A DNA stretch of 64,000 nucleotides from Diadema setosum (taxonomy: Eukaryota; Echinodermata; Echinoidea; Diadematoida; Diadematidae): assembly GCF_964275005.1 (NCBI RefSeq), contig NC_092696.1, forward strand, positions 21,905,472 to 21,969,471, in the 5' to 3' direction. The notes below the pieces were generated by a model, which saw nothing but the letters and a program-made list of their open reading frames with translations, searched no databases and had not been told where the DNA came from. A program made the position numbers and the translations under genes. Numbering within the stretch: position 1 is the stretch's first letter; each line of letters begins with the position of its first letter. This document shows, piece after piece, positions 53,086-64,000 of the stretch.

Positions 53086-54342
53086 GAAACAAAAGTACAT
53101 TGATCTAATAAAGCTTGATTGTACATGGTTTACTCCTGTTTTAGGTTTACTCCTGTTTTGAGAGTTAATTTACATTACTCGTTATCATTTTCAATTCAAT
53201 TCAATTTATTTGTTGAATTCCACCAAGAATAACAAATTACAAAATTGTAATATTGGGCGAAAAGACAAAAATCAATGATTTGACAATCATGACAGAGCTG
53301 ATAAGAGACTTAACATATTTATACATCAGGTGGAAAAAAAAAGAGATAGGAGACCTGCTGAGAAGCAATGCTTGTAAATTGCAGAAACTCCTATTTACAA
53401 ATTATACAAACTGTTTGATAATAGGTTCTGGCGGCTTTTGACGCAATTCCGCCATCATTCCTCTTTTATTTCTGAAAAGAAAGAAAAAATTAAAAAAAGA
53501 ATAAAAACAGAATCAGCATCAAGAGCCACCAGGTACACAAGACTGAAAATTTCAGCCTGAAAACTATGTACAATATATGCGGAGATGAAATGATAATTGT
53601 GGGGGGGGGGGGGGTGCAGCACACTGACGGATGTTAAAAAAATAAAAAAATAAAAAAATAAATTATTCAAACAGAATAAGGAATTGAATAATGAGGGAAA
53701 ATTGAACTTGGACTTGGACACACGGTTACAGAGGGACAAGAGTAAAGAGGGTGAAATAAAGGCAATGACTTACAAGATATCCAGTGCTTAACTATGATGT
53801 AGCTCAGCATTAATCATTAAAAAGCATTTTTTTTTTAGACCAGTACAGCAGATTATATTAATACATGTATCTAATATTGTTCATGAAGATGTTAATTTAA
53901 CACTCAGTCCTGTTTAGAGATTGGTCATATTCTCATTGGTCATATTCTCGGATAGCTGTGTGATTTAAATAGTGAATTATCAGGATGCCTTGATTTGCAA
54001 TATTTTGATTTTGATTTGATTTGATTTATTTCTGCTTAATTCCGTTATACATCAGATATGATTGTGTACAAGTCATATGACAAACAGTAATATGTCGACA
54101 CATAGATTTTTAGTACAAAATAAAACAAATACAAACAACTAATGGAACTTGAACAGAAGGGTCTCCAAAATAAGCCGAGGCTTGACGGTATGGAGACCCT
54201 ATACTTAGCTACTCTGGATAGAATAAGGGATAGAGAAAGGGGGAAGGGTAGGGGGAAAAGGGAAAATTACAGAGTGTATGTTTACCACTCCAACTACTTT
54301 ACAACTACTTTACAGTAATGATATCAAGCATTATTGAGGATA
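53086..54342. other. Intergenic spacer with retroposon tails
   Basis: No supported gene. TTCAA-pentamer DNA followed by TTTATTTGTTGAATTCC (53191-53222) and TTTGATTTGATTTGATTTAT (54010-54030) look like reverse-oriented retroposon 3' ends with AATAAA. A G-run lies at 53600-53614. Confidence 0.5.
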
Positions 54343-54734
54343 TTTAAAGGGTGTGTACAGTTCTGGTCGAGGTGAGGATTTAGTTTTTAACGTTTTGCGA
54401 GATATTCAGAAACCACTTTATGAGATGTCAAAGAGCATTCAGTTCTAAGGGGTATCAAAAGTTTATTTGATGTAAATCAGTTTTGAAATGGCTGAGATAT
54501 CCAAAAACAAGGTGAAACAAAGAGATCCTAATAAAGTTGTGGCATGTCGCCTTTTATTATTAGCACTTTTTTGGATATCTCAACCATCTGAAAACCAATT
54601 TTCATCAAATAAACGTTGAATCCTTCTTAAAATTACATGTTCTTTCATTTTTCATAAGAGGCTTTTCATTATCTCACTTAGGAATGTTCAAAACATGAAT
54701 TCCCACCTCAACCAGTATTGTACAGTCCCTTTAA
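54343..54734. repeat. Inverted-repeat MITE, family R3, copy 3
   Basis: Ends TTTAAAGGGTGTGTACAG and CTGT/ACAGTCCCTTTAAA-type pair. Internal blocks GAGATATTCAGAAACCACTT and GTTTATTTGATG match copies 1 and 2. Confidence 0.75.
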
Positions 54735-55900
54735 AATGTCGAGTCAATAAGAAAAAAAAATGCACGAGTAAATCTTATTGGTTATCACAATCAAGGGTGG
54801 ACAGATTTTCGTTGTCTGTCACTCATAATCTTTCCGTCTAGGAAAAATAAATCCTTGCTACTTGTAAATTTCAGGGTACCACCCCAGAGTTCATGGGATT
54901 GAAAGCTTTTTCTTAACACTAACAAGGATTTAGAGTATTTTTTGGCAAAGAAAAAGGGTAAGCTTGCTTTACATTTTCGAAAATGGAGACTGGATTTTTA
55001 ATTTATTCGTAGTTGAATCCGGAGCCCCGGATGTGCCACATATTTTGTTGGTCCTTTTTTATTGTTTGTTTCTGTATCTTGATAGACTACGGACCTGATG
55101 AAGCAAAGGGTTATTTGTAAAATTATGCTCCAGAAAACCTCGTTATAATACTGTTTTACTTGATACAATGTATATTGTTTAGTGATTTGTAATCGACATT
55201 ATTGGTTTTTGTATGCTGCCTTATCTTATTTTTTTTCTTTTCTTGTTTATTTTTATTTGTATAATCATGTCTTTGATCTCTGTAATTTTGTTTGATGTTG
55301 TTTAATAAAAATTGAAAGAAAAAAAAATCCTTGAGATGAATGTTATACTGACAACATTCTTTTCGAGTACTGCACAAAGAGTAGAAATCAATTACCATGG
55401 TAATGTATACAGGCAATTGACCTGCTAAATTCTTTGACTTGGTTCAATTTTGATTTATTCATGTGCGTGCACTGTACAAAATAATATGGACAGTTTGTAC
55501 ATGGAATAAACCATTTAGATGTCATACATTTTGTGTGGATCGTCATAATTATGATTTTAAAAAATGCTTGACTCGGACGTCCAGTACTAGTAGATTATGG
55601 ACAGATGCATTAATTTTAGAAAAAAAAAAGTCTTAGGCACGTTCTTCAGGTTTCATAGTCAGGGATTTGAAAGAAGAAATACTGCGCAAAGCGTAGAAAT
55701 TTGATAATGTACACACTAGTGTCAGGTAATACACCTTGACGACATAGCAAACAAAAATGAGAAAATTATCTTATCCTGACATTTTCATGAAGACAGATAT
55801 TACTAGTAACAGGCATATAGATAGATAAGTCAATTACTATCTGGCCAGCGAGAGGGAAAGATTCAAGGTAATGTTGTGGACGGATAGGTACACATACTTG
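54735..55900. other. Intergenic spacer
   Basis: No supported gene. A retroposon-like end TTTAATAAAAATTGAAAGAA is at 55300-55320. Confidence 0.45.
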
Positions 55901-55979
55901 TAGATGCACGGGTGGACAGAGAGATTCAACAGACAGATCCGTAGATGGATTATCCTATTGATTAGTGGCTGGATTCCAG

Positions 55980-56219
55980 AGTGGCAGTCGGTGCATTGTT
56001 TCGGATCGAGAACGCGGTTTTGCAGTTTGAAAGACCATTTGTATACCGTAGAGGGCGCTTGTTTCGCGGGCTTAGAGGTCAGGCGCAGAGGCGAAATTAC
56101 AAAGGTCATTCCCAAATCGAGGCAAGCGTGCGGGGTGAGCGAGCTTGGTGCTGCGATTATCTGTTATTTTTCTCGATTTCCACCCGTTAGATTGGTGTCT
56201 GTGATCCCTCATCACTTTG
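55980..56219 (+). promoter_or_regulatory. Candidate promoter and noncoding first exon of the chromatin-protein gene
   Basis: A CpG-richer stretch than its surroundings, ending CATCACTTTG before GTAAGTATAAG, a strong splice donor at 56220. No ATG-led frame here joins sensibly to the next exon, so it would be 5' UTR. The matching acceptor is the pyrimidine-rich tract ending AAG at 57908, six bases before the start codon. Placement by splice signals only; the transcription start was not located. Confidence 0.4.
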
Positions 56220-57274
56220 GTAAGTATAAGATAGCTACGTAGAATTATTCGAATCAGCTTCCACGTTTGGTTGTAGTGCTCATCGCGTGAAAGGACGACA
56301 TACTAATGGTGATGTCGCAGATGTATTGTTTGCTACACGAAAGCTCGCTGCACCGACCATTTTCGTAAGGATAGCGTGTACCCCGTGTGTTGATGCGTGT
56401 GTACGTGTGCGTCCAGCCCGTGTGTGTGTGTAATCATGCTATGTTCGCCGCTATGAGTCTGCAAGTACGTATGCGGATAGATTGTGCGTTGAACTGACGA
56501 CTTGAAGGAAGTCTAGTTTGTAAACTCGTAGACTCGATCAAGAAGTCACTTTTGTATTTTCCGTGTTAAATGTTTACCCAAAGGCAGTGTTGATGGTGTA
56601 ATCTTCTTGTAATGTTGTAATATTGGATGACTGTGGATTTTTTTCGAGTTATGTCTGATTTTAGTTGCCATTTCAAATGAAACTACACCGAGCATCTGCA
56701 GAAAGTGTATTAAAAATCAAAACACTGCACTGAATGCTGAACCTGTGTGCCCGTGGCTGTGCCTGTGCCGTGTATGTGAAAGTTGTGTCTGTTCTCTGTC
56801 GCCATTCAATTCAATTCCTTTGGCTGTGTGCACATGACATAGTTGGGTAAAAAGGCTAAGCTAGACTTGTAACTGCACTGTGGCTTTTTCAATACCCACA
56901 CATAAGAATCTTGTTGTGCTTTTGTTAATATTGACATGATGCTTCCTCCTTTTTCCTAGATAGCAGGTAAATAATGACAAACTTTATTATTTTGGATATT
57001 TAGAAATCTATATGACACTGACAGATGCTTGGTTAGAAAATGTTTACACACATGATTGATATGATAACTGAGAAATCCATGTCCATTTTGTGGATTTTAA
57101 AAAAGGAAGTTAAAGCTTCAAAAACTGTCACTGTCGGTAGGGGAGCCTAGCTGAAAAATCATGAAATTGAATAGCACTATTAGCAGCCTGATTTATGATA
57201 CTTCTTATGCCATGGAAGCCCAAAGTGTTGGTGCTGGTCTTTGCAATACATGGCCATATATGGGTATTGAGAAC

Positions 57275-57682
57275 TACCGTATACGCTATATATTTCGCGT
57301 GGGTTTTATTTTCGTGAATTTCGCGAGTCGGGAGCTATTCGCGAAATTAACAACACGCGAAAATATTACCTTCCAAAATGAATCCCTTGCCTTGACGATA
57401 CGAACATTTTACAGCTTACCGAACAGACCATACTGGCTATTAAGCTTGTTTACGTACTGTACATATTATGCATGTCCACGTCTAACTAACGATTACTACA
57501 TTTAGTATACACAGCCCAGTCGCTGTGGTAGCATTCGTTGCTAGTAAGTTGAAAATTCACACTTTCTTTGCCACTTCATATTTTCTCTGGTCCCCCATTC
57601 GCGAATTTAACCACTCGCGAAAATGTGTGACATCGGCAATTCGCGAAAATTTATGTACGCGAAAATTATAGCGTATACAGTA
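57275..57682. repeat. MITE with TACCGTATACGCTATA ends
   Basis: 408 bp. Left TACCGTATACGCTATA and right TATAGCGTATACAGTA are inverted repeats, followed inward on both sides by several CGCGAA units (TTTCGCG, TTCGCGAAA). It lies in the putative first intron of the chromatin-protein gene. Confidence 0.8.
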
Positions 57683-57913
57683 CTTCACAGTTCAGATAGC
57701 TTTTTGTTAATGTCAGTGCCATATTGTGTCTGAAGTGCTGTGAAATTGTGAGAATTGTAGTTGATTTAATTGTGATGTAATGGTCTATTAATCCAAGACT
57801 TTTTCTTTTTTTTTAAACTATCATTTCTGCATTTGACTGCAAGTGAATATTAAAAAGGATTTTTTTTCCCCCTTCTTAATTCTGTTTCCCACATCAAAAT
57901 TCGACAAGCCACA

Positions 57914-58189
57914 ATGCCGCGCAGATCACGCTCGACCGATGCCCCAGTGGGCCGCCGCAGCAGCGCCCGTCTGGCCAAGCAGCCAAAGGTCGACATGTCA
58001 GAGGTGCCCGCCAGGGGTAGGAGGTCGTCGCCTCCACCTCCGAAGAAGACGACTGCGAGCCCCTCGGGACGATCAAGGGGCCGCCCCAGGACGTCGGCGC
58101 CCAAGGAGCCAAGCCCCGCCAAGAAGACCACAGGAAGGGGACGCAAGCGAAAGGCCGAAGATGAGGCCGAAGAAGAACCTGAGTCAAAG
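57914..58189 (+). CDS. Small HMGA/HMGN-like chromatin protein, first coding exon
   Basis: 92 codons from an ATG in good context (GCCACAATGC) to a GTGTGT donor, phase 0. The protein is very basic and Ser/Pro-rich. RRSSARLAKQPK (about 15-26) resembles the HMGN nucleosome-binding core RRSARLSA, and RSRGRPRTS is an AT-hook-type RGRP core, with a second, weaker GRGRKRK before the acidic switch EDEAEEEPESK. It should bind DNA or nucleosomes in the nucleus. HMGN proteins proper are known from vertebrates, so this may be convergence; HMGA-like is the alternative. The ATG-proximal GC content contrasts with the AT-rich flanks. Continues in the exon at 59221. Confidence 0.75.
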
Positions 58190-59220
58190 GTGTGTTAACA
58201 GTTTATTCCTAATTTATTCTTTGTTTCATAAAAATTTTGTGTGTCCCTGTTGTAACCCTGAAAATTTGATTCCTTTCGTAGGCTGGTATATTGTAGAGTT
58301 AGGTAGAACTTCTCATTCAGACCTTTCCTCCAAAAAATAAAACTGGAAATGAAGAGGAAATAAATACTTCAAATTTTCAGTGAATTTATTTGGACCCAAA
58401 ATAAAATTTCAACAATTGCTCTGGGTACAAAAGAGAAGCATATTCTCAAGTGACATAGTGTTACTTTTTCATTTCTTTTTTTTTTAAGTCTTGAGGTGAG
58501 ATTTCATACGCAATTTTGAGAGATATTATTCTTCAACTATGCCAAATTTTGTGATGTTGGCAAAAGGAATGTTTGTTCTTAACAGTGATGAAGACAGAAT
58601 CTCAAATAATATGCTGTCAGATATTCTCTTCCTACCCGTCAGTTGCTGCATTGCCACACTTCCAGTTTAAATCGCCTGCCAAGGAGTATAATGGTGATGG
58701 CATTGTCCACAAAGTCTGTGAATTATAAACACTTTTCAGCTTCTGAAACAGAGAGCATGTTTACAGACACTCCTGTTAACAGTGCTGAATATGAGGGAAG
58801 CAATAAGTTTGCAAAGTAATTTCACCTTTCTTTTCTTTTTTCTTTTTTTAAGGAGGTTGTCTTTAATACTCTTTGGGATGTTGATGGAACAAGCCACCCA
58901 GCAATAATTTGATGAAAGCAACATGTTATAATTGGGTTTTTATGACCTTTGGTGATAAGCAATCATATCATATAAAAATGCTTTTTTTGCAATTTCTGTT
59001 TTTGTATATCACCTCTAAAATCACCTAAGCAAGTTGATAATGCAGAGAAGTGAAATATTTTATTGTATGACCCATCGAAAGCATATAAAAGTGCTGAGGC
59101 TTGCAGAATGACAAAATGTAAGGTTTTTTTATAGTGGATGGTTGATAAAAAGTGTGAATTCTAATTATGTCATTTGGACTACACTTGACCCGACGTCTGC
59201 CATGCTGGACCTCATCACAG

Positions 59221-59446
59221 CTGTCAAAGGAGGAGGAAGAGGAGGACCAAGCCGATGGAGACGCTGAGGAGACGGCGGCACCAGAGGAGGCCCCAGAGGA
59301 GGAGCCAGAGGCAGCAGCAGCTGCAGCAGCCTCCGAGGACAAGCAGGAGGAGGCGGTTGCCGCCGGGAACGATGAGGCCATGGAAGAAGACGGCAAGCAA
59401 GAAGATGGGGTGGGCCCGGACGGTGATGCCGCGAACAACCAGGAAG
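59221..59446 (+). CDS. Chromatin protein, acidic exon
   Basis: Starts after CAG (59218-59220) in phase 0: LSKEEEEED, then a Glu/Ala/Pro-rich run and a Gly/Asp end (DGDAANNQEG), leaving phase 1 at donor GTAATC (59447). The composition is the acidic counterpart of the basic first exon, as in HMGN and similar nuclear proteins. An alternative acceptor nine bases further (after TCAAAG) would drop three residues. Confidence 0.7.
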
Positions 59447-60124
59447 GTAATCATTCAAAGACGACAATAAAGTGACATTCTGTCGGACTGTTTTGACGTA
59501 ATTTCTCTCTGATTGTCCCCTCTCCTTTTTGTGGTATGTTCCTCCCTCCTCCCCCCCCCCCCCCCCAAGCTGATTTTGCAAACTTCTTGACAGGAGGGCA
59601 GTCTACCACATCCACACACCCTCCTCTGCAGGTTTGATGATCTTGCTGCAGGGCTGCGTTCATCCAGACACTTCATGCGGAAGCAAGCGCCTAGTCATGC
59701 GGAGTTGCTGTGCTGTATTGGCAGCGTGAGATTTGTGAGACCCCAGATCAACTCAAGATCACCATTAAGTTAAGAAATGGATGGATGTCAAAAACAAGGA
59801 GATAGAAGAACAAAATTCAAAATTCCTTTTGAGTCAATTACTCAGAACATGGTTGACCTTTCCAAGAAAGCCAGCTGCAAGTCAAGTTTCACCACTCGAA
59901 TGCAATGAAGTGCAAAGTTTTGATGTTAGAGTAACAAGTGCAGTTACACTGGTTAATTGTTTGTTTGTTTGTTTTTTCCATAACATTTTATAGTAGTTCA
60001 CATATTTGATTGACCAGTAAGTATTGCAGCAATTGCCTGTGTGTTATAAATGCATTGTTCTAGTGGCTGGCATGAAGTATCTTTTAATTTGTACTTATTT
60101 CAAGTTACTGAATTTCTCATCTAG

Positions 60125-60190
60125 GCTTTAAATGGACGAAAGTGCATCAGTGTTCCAATGTCTACGCACTGGAGTATGAAGCACCCATCG
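60125..60190 (+). CDS. Chromatin protein, third coding exon
   Basis: 66 bp between acceptor CTAG and donor GTAAGC, phase 1 to phase 1. With the G from the previous exon it reads GFKWTKVHQCSNVYALEYEA then PI. This is not low-complexity and looks like the start of a folded domain that I do not recognise. Supported by both splice sites and by frame continuity. It differs in character from the disordered part before it. Confidence 0.55.
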
Positions 60191-61558
60191 GTAAGCAGAG
60201 CCATTTTACCAGGCCCCTGGATTTATTTTGTCTGTCCAGGTCCAGAAAGTTGTTGGTTTGTGTGCTTCCTTTCCATGTATCACAACATCTGAGGCGAGGT
60301 TGATACAGTACGGAGAAAACTGTCTGCTGTTTCACAATGGCTGTGAATTTTGAACGCTCTGTTTATATGCTAGCGAAGGCCACAGGATGTTGTGGGTGGG
60401 GTGGGTTAAGGGTCCCGGTTTTTGCAAGTCATTGTTTCTTGTTGCTGCTTTCTCCCCTCCCCTTCCTGGCCAACGAACGCCTTCTTTTCCCATTCTCTGC
60501 TGACTGACCTCCGTCCTGAGGAAGACTGACCATTCAGACCCCTGTGGATGTCCACATGTTCTTTTGTTTGCGGACGATGCGGATTCCAAGCTTGGATTCA
60601 CTCTGTGGGACTGGAAAGCCCACGTGAGGGGATCTTCCCAAAGTGGAATTGGCGGGGATTTTCAAAGAGCAGTCCTGGGTCTATTGTCATCCCCAAGGCC
60701 ATTGATTTTTTAATGCGCCCCAGTGGGCAGAGGGAACACAGGACCTAGTTTAAAGAGGGGGTTTGGCCTGATTATGTAATACCATTGTTTGGATGAGATG
60801 AAAGGGCCCAAGGTGGGATTTGCCCTGTATGCTCTGTGACCAGTCTTTACTCCCAGACCAGTGTGCTTTGTGTTCACTTTGTGTCCACAAACCACACACA
60901 AGAGTTGTCAAATAAAAGGAAACATTCATTCCCGTTTGTAGAACTAGGTTTAATGTTGCAAGGTTGTAGTGTGTTCTTTAAAGTACTTTAGCCCTAGTAG
61001 GGTGCATTTACAGACCCTGTGTAGACAATAATTGACTTGTGTTGGGTAGAGAAAATGTTGATCTCCTTGTGCTGAGACTATTACCTGAAGGTACCGTGTC
61101 ATGAATAGACAATCCAAGGTGGTAGTGGTTTCAGACACTCCTCAGTCTTAAGACTGTGCAAGGCGAGCCCCTTTTGTACATCGTTTCCACATGAATGGTA
61201 CCATCTTTCTCAAATCCTCATCAGAACCAAGCCAGCTCTACCTGATTCTTGGTGGCAAGATTATTTTAGGGCAAAATTGATTACCAGCGTCAATGAAATC
61301 TCAAAGCTTTGTAAATAGTGTGGAATATTTATCATTGGGGAACTAACTGTGGTCATTAACTAGCATAAATACTATAGCTGAGAAATGTGAAGGTGTTGCT
61401 TGTAATCAGCAGTCAACAATGAAATATATTGCAGGCAAAAACAAGCTGATCGTAGGCCCAAAGTGCTTTTAGTATGCTTGTGAGTTCTTGGTTGCATTTG
61501 AAATAATGTATTTGAGATTTTTTTTTCACAGTTTGCACAATTGTCCTTGCCTTTCCTT
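60191..61558 (+). other. Probable intron sequence
   Basis: No exon recognised between the GTAAGC donor at 60191 and the R4 element. Short frames here lack motifs and fitting splice sites. Confidence 0.4.
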
Positions 61559-62894
61559 TTAAAGGACAAGTTCACCTTCATAGACATGTGGGTTGAGTGA
61601 ATGCAGCAATATTAGTAGAACACATCAGAGAGAGTTTGAGGAAAATCGGACAATCCGTTCAAAAGTTATGAATTTTTTAAGTTTCTGCTCAGTCACGGCT
61701 GGATGAAAAGACTACTTTAGCTTGTGATGTCACATGTGTACAACGATATAAAGAAAGAATAAAGAAAATTCAACATATTTCCATTTTTCTCGCATAACAA
61801 AAGAACACTCAACTTCTCTCTTTCAGAAGGAAGGGGAATAATATTACCCTTAACCCTAAAGGGGCCGGGCTTTTTTGGCTATGCTCAGACCGGGGGGGGG
61901 GGGGCGGATTCCGCCCCCCCCCCCCCGAGATCTCGGCCATCGGTGGTGCGATCGCGATGAAATTTTGCATGCGTGAGACCCGCGTCATAATCTACAAGAT
62001 TGTGTTATAAGATTTTTTGAAACAATCAATTTCTAATTTTAATTAATTAATTATGCAAATTAAGCTCAAGGTGATATTTTAGCTTAATTAAAAGCATTGA
62101 GAGTCTAATTTTTGATCTGTAAATCTGTTTTAGCATATTCAACAATTGTACATCACAAAAACTTCCAAAACTCATTTCAATTCTTATGTATTTTATTGTT
62201 TTCAGAATTTCTTATGTATTTCTCTGTTTTTCAACTTTTGTTTTTTCTTTGTTTTTTCATTGGAAATTGTCACTGACCACTTTTCTACCATAATTAGCAC
62301 AAAATTAATCAATGAAAGTGATTAATTGTAAAAATAATCAGGTTTTTATGCCTTTCATGACAGAGCACTGTTTTCCATAGGAAATGTACACAAAATCACA
62401 AAATTGTGCCCGTTTTGGAGCGACATTCCGTTACAAAAATGGGCGTGGCTTCGCAAAAGTATGCGCGGACGTTGCAAATTTGGTCTCAAAAGTTGCGCGA
62501 GACTTGAACGAAGAAAGTCAAGAAGCCTCGCGATGAGGCCTTCTCGCGTTACAGAATTATAGCGCGAAACGTCGAGGGGGGCGGATTCCGCCCCCCCCCC
62601 CCCCTGGCCCTTTTAGGGTTAACATACGTCATTAACAAGTCGAAGAAATTTGCAGTTTTAATCGAAAAGTAAAGTTTTGTGAAATTCTCTTTTTATTTTC
62701 CTTTATATCGTTGTACGCATGTTACATCATACACTGTAGTAGTCTTCTTATCCAGCAGTGACTGTGCAGATACTTTAAAAATTCATAACTTTGAACGGAT
62801 TGTCCGATTTTCTTCAAACTTTCACTGATGTGTTCTACTAATATTGCTGCATTCTCTCAATGCTTATGTATATGAAGGTGGACTTGTCCTTTAA
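61559..62894. mobile_element. Inverted-repeat element R4, host of a nested MITE
   Basis: Arms of about 200 bp: left begins TTAAAGGACAAGTTCACCTT, right ends AAGGTGGACTTGTCCTTTAA. Both arms share AATCGGACAATCCGTTCAAA-like and AAGACTACT-like blocks or their complements. A fragment of one arm lies at 41183-41330. The middle is interrupted by the TTAA-flanked element at 61854-62618. Confidence 0.8.
61854..62618. mobile_element. piggyBac-like MITE flanked by TTAA
   Basis: Ends CCCTAAAGGGGCCGGGC and GGCCCTTTTAGGG are inverted repeats beginning CCCT, and TTAA lies directly on both sides (61850-61853, 62619-62622): the target and end style of piggyBac elements. It has inner GGGGGCGGATTCCGCCCC palindromes at both sides next to G/C-runs. 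No transposase. Confidence 0.75.
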
Positions 62895-63863
62895 TGAAAC
62901 TTACAAAAATTTAATAATTTCTATCAAATTATGTGTTTTGAATAATTTTCAATGATGACATAATCTCTGACTTGTGCCATTTTGAGGGGAATCAGTTTGG
63001 CAATGGCTTGAACATTTGGACTATGGTGCCAATTCATTTGAATTCAATTGTGGCGGTTACTAAGGCAACTGTTGAGTTACCAGTGATGGCCTCTGGGTGT
63101 CCTGATAGTGTCGTTTGATCAAATCACATACCTGGCAGTATTTGGTATAAAGTATACATCTATGGAAGGTATTATTGATCCCCAAATTCTCGCTGAATTT
63201 CGGTATTAATATGGAACATTGCTTTAAGTTTAGTATTGAAACCGTGCTTGAAGTTTCAGGACACTCAAAACAGCTTAAAGTTTGGGATATGTTGCACAGC
63301 TGTGCATATATATGTTACATTTAGTCTTCCAGGGAGTATCAGAAACTGAGGCAAAGTTTCAGTCTGAGAGTCAGGATTGTACCAGGTTTGGTACACAGCA
63401 ATTCTTTGAACATCATGGCCATGGGAATGGGATAGGCCCCCTCCCCTCGCATTCTTCCACCCCTCTGGCTTTGTGGCTTCGCCCCATCGCCACTACATAT
63501 ATTATTTTTCAGATAATTGTTTTGTGGCTGGCAGACTACGTAAATTTGTGTCGATGAAATCTCCTTCCCGCATGTTGCCCAGATCTAATGTAGGAAGAAA
63601 AAGTGAGACTTGTCAAAGGTGTAGAATGTTTCACTGTGTTTTGATAATGGGGTAGTATGTTCTGTTCCACCATCCTTCAAATCATTTCCACAAATTCCAA
63701 GGGAATTTTGTCCCAAGATGACCTTCCATGCGCGGAGTGAGTACTCTGTTTACCAAATATAGAAATTATGCTGCATTGACATACATACTCACTTGGTGTT
63801 TTTCCCCACAACACTTAACCCAAAGTGTTTGTGTTGAAAATTGCATGAATTTTTTCCCCCCAG
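62895..63863 (+). other. Probable intron sequence
   Basis: No exon accepted. A frame at 63282-63557 follows a possible acceptor near 63332, but the phase expected from the previous exon meets a stop at once. Confidence 0.4.
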
Positions 63864-63890
63864 ATAGCACGTCCGGTGGCTTGCACACAG
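63864..63890 (+). CDS. Possible microexon of the chromatin protein gene
   Basis: 27 bp after a very strong acceptor tract (TTTTTTCCCCCCAG) and before GTGTAA. In phase 1 it reads DSTSGGLHT and returns to phase 1. If the donor is not used, the frame continues for VKTPSPS and stops at 63914-63916, giving a terminal exon instead. Low confidence; based on splice signals only. Confidence 0.28.
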
Positions 63891-64000
63891 GTGTAAAAAC
63901 ACCGTCCCCATCTTGACGTTCCTGCATTGGAGTTTGGCTGAGCTGTAAGATTATGCCTCTGATTTTGGCACGAGTAATTCTGCATAGCGTGAGAGCAGCT

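Noticed and set aside
55904..56242. 112-aa plus-strand ORF as a protein gene
   Set aside because: No motif; crosses a strong GTAAGT donor, so a noncoding first exon is more likely.
59224..59581. Minus-strand ORFs of 76-138 aa, Ser/Ala/Leu/Pro-rich
   Set aside because: Antisense of the acidic GAG/GCA-rich exon of the chromatin protein.
63282..63557. 91-aa ORF as the next exon of the chromatin protein
   Set aside because: In the phase needed after 60190 the frame stops almost at once, and the sequence lacks coding character.
1..64000. CRISPR arrays, operons, ribosome binding sites or prokaryotic genes
   Set aside because: None seen; gene structure, introns and repeats are those of an animal genome.

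Overview
The window is animal nuclear DNA, most likely from a marine invertebrate deuterostome and possibly an echinoderm. The animal call is firm: genes are split by GT-AG introns, class A GPCR exons are present, and repeats fill the spacers. The echinoderm guess is weak and rests on the repeat style (TAGGCCTA- and CTAGATCT-rich stretches, many short inverted-repeat elements) and on GPCR duplication.

Layout. 1-25.4 kb: three paralogous two-exon rhodopsin-like receptors (A, B, C), all on the minus strand. Exon 1 carries TM1-TM2 and exon 2 carries TM3-TM7, joined in phase 0. B (12571-8454) and C (25340-22870) are intact at 323 codons each. A (4247-1904) is a pseudogene with an in-frame TAG, a 2-nt deletion and loss of the TM3 arginine. 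Between B and C, at 18315-22588, lies a probable 4.27-kb mobile element. It carries one intact tyrosine recombinase gene of the Crypton/KIAA1958 type, about 36-39-bp terminal inverted repeats, and a mirrored array of a motif containing a GCAGTWACTGC palindrome. It sits beside or inside a fold-back repeat.

27.3-39.4 kb: a 12.1-kb Ty3/Gypsy-type LTR retrotransposon on the minus strand with 1.78-kb LTRs that differ at one base that I can see. Besides gag (N-terminal RRM-like segment, PNMA-like capsid, CCHC knuckle) and pol (protease, RT, RNase H, integrase), it has two genes upstream of gag: a 274-aa ORF of unknown function and a 40-aa single-membrane-span peptide missed by length-filtered ORF finding. 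Pol ends in a hydrophobic, probably membrane-embedded tail.

39.4-55 kb: no supported host gene. The space holds nested DNA transposons: a Tc1/mariner-like element that contains a seven-unit ~280-bp tandem array, a 2.5-kb element with a 7-bp target duplication, a tRNA-derived SINE and several MITEs.

56-64 kb: the 5' part of a plus-strand gene for a small basic/acidic chromatin-type protein (RRS-SARL and AT-hook-like motifs, then an acidic region). Its later exons are uncertain and its 3' end is probably outside the window. A piggyBac-like MITE nested in a second inverted-repeat element lies at 61.6-62.9 kb.

Most remaining open frames are short, repeat-derived or shadows. All functional statements come from reading motifs; no similarity search was run.
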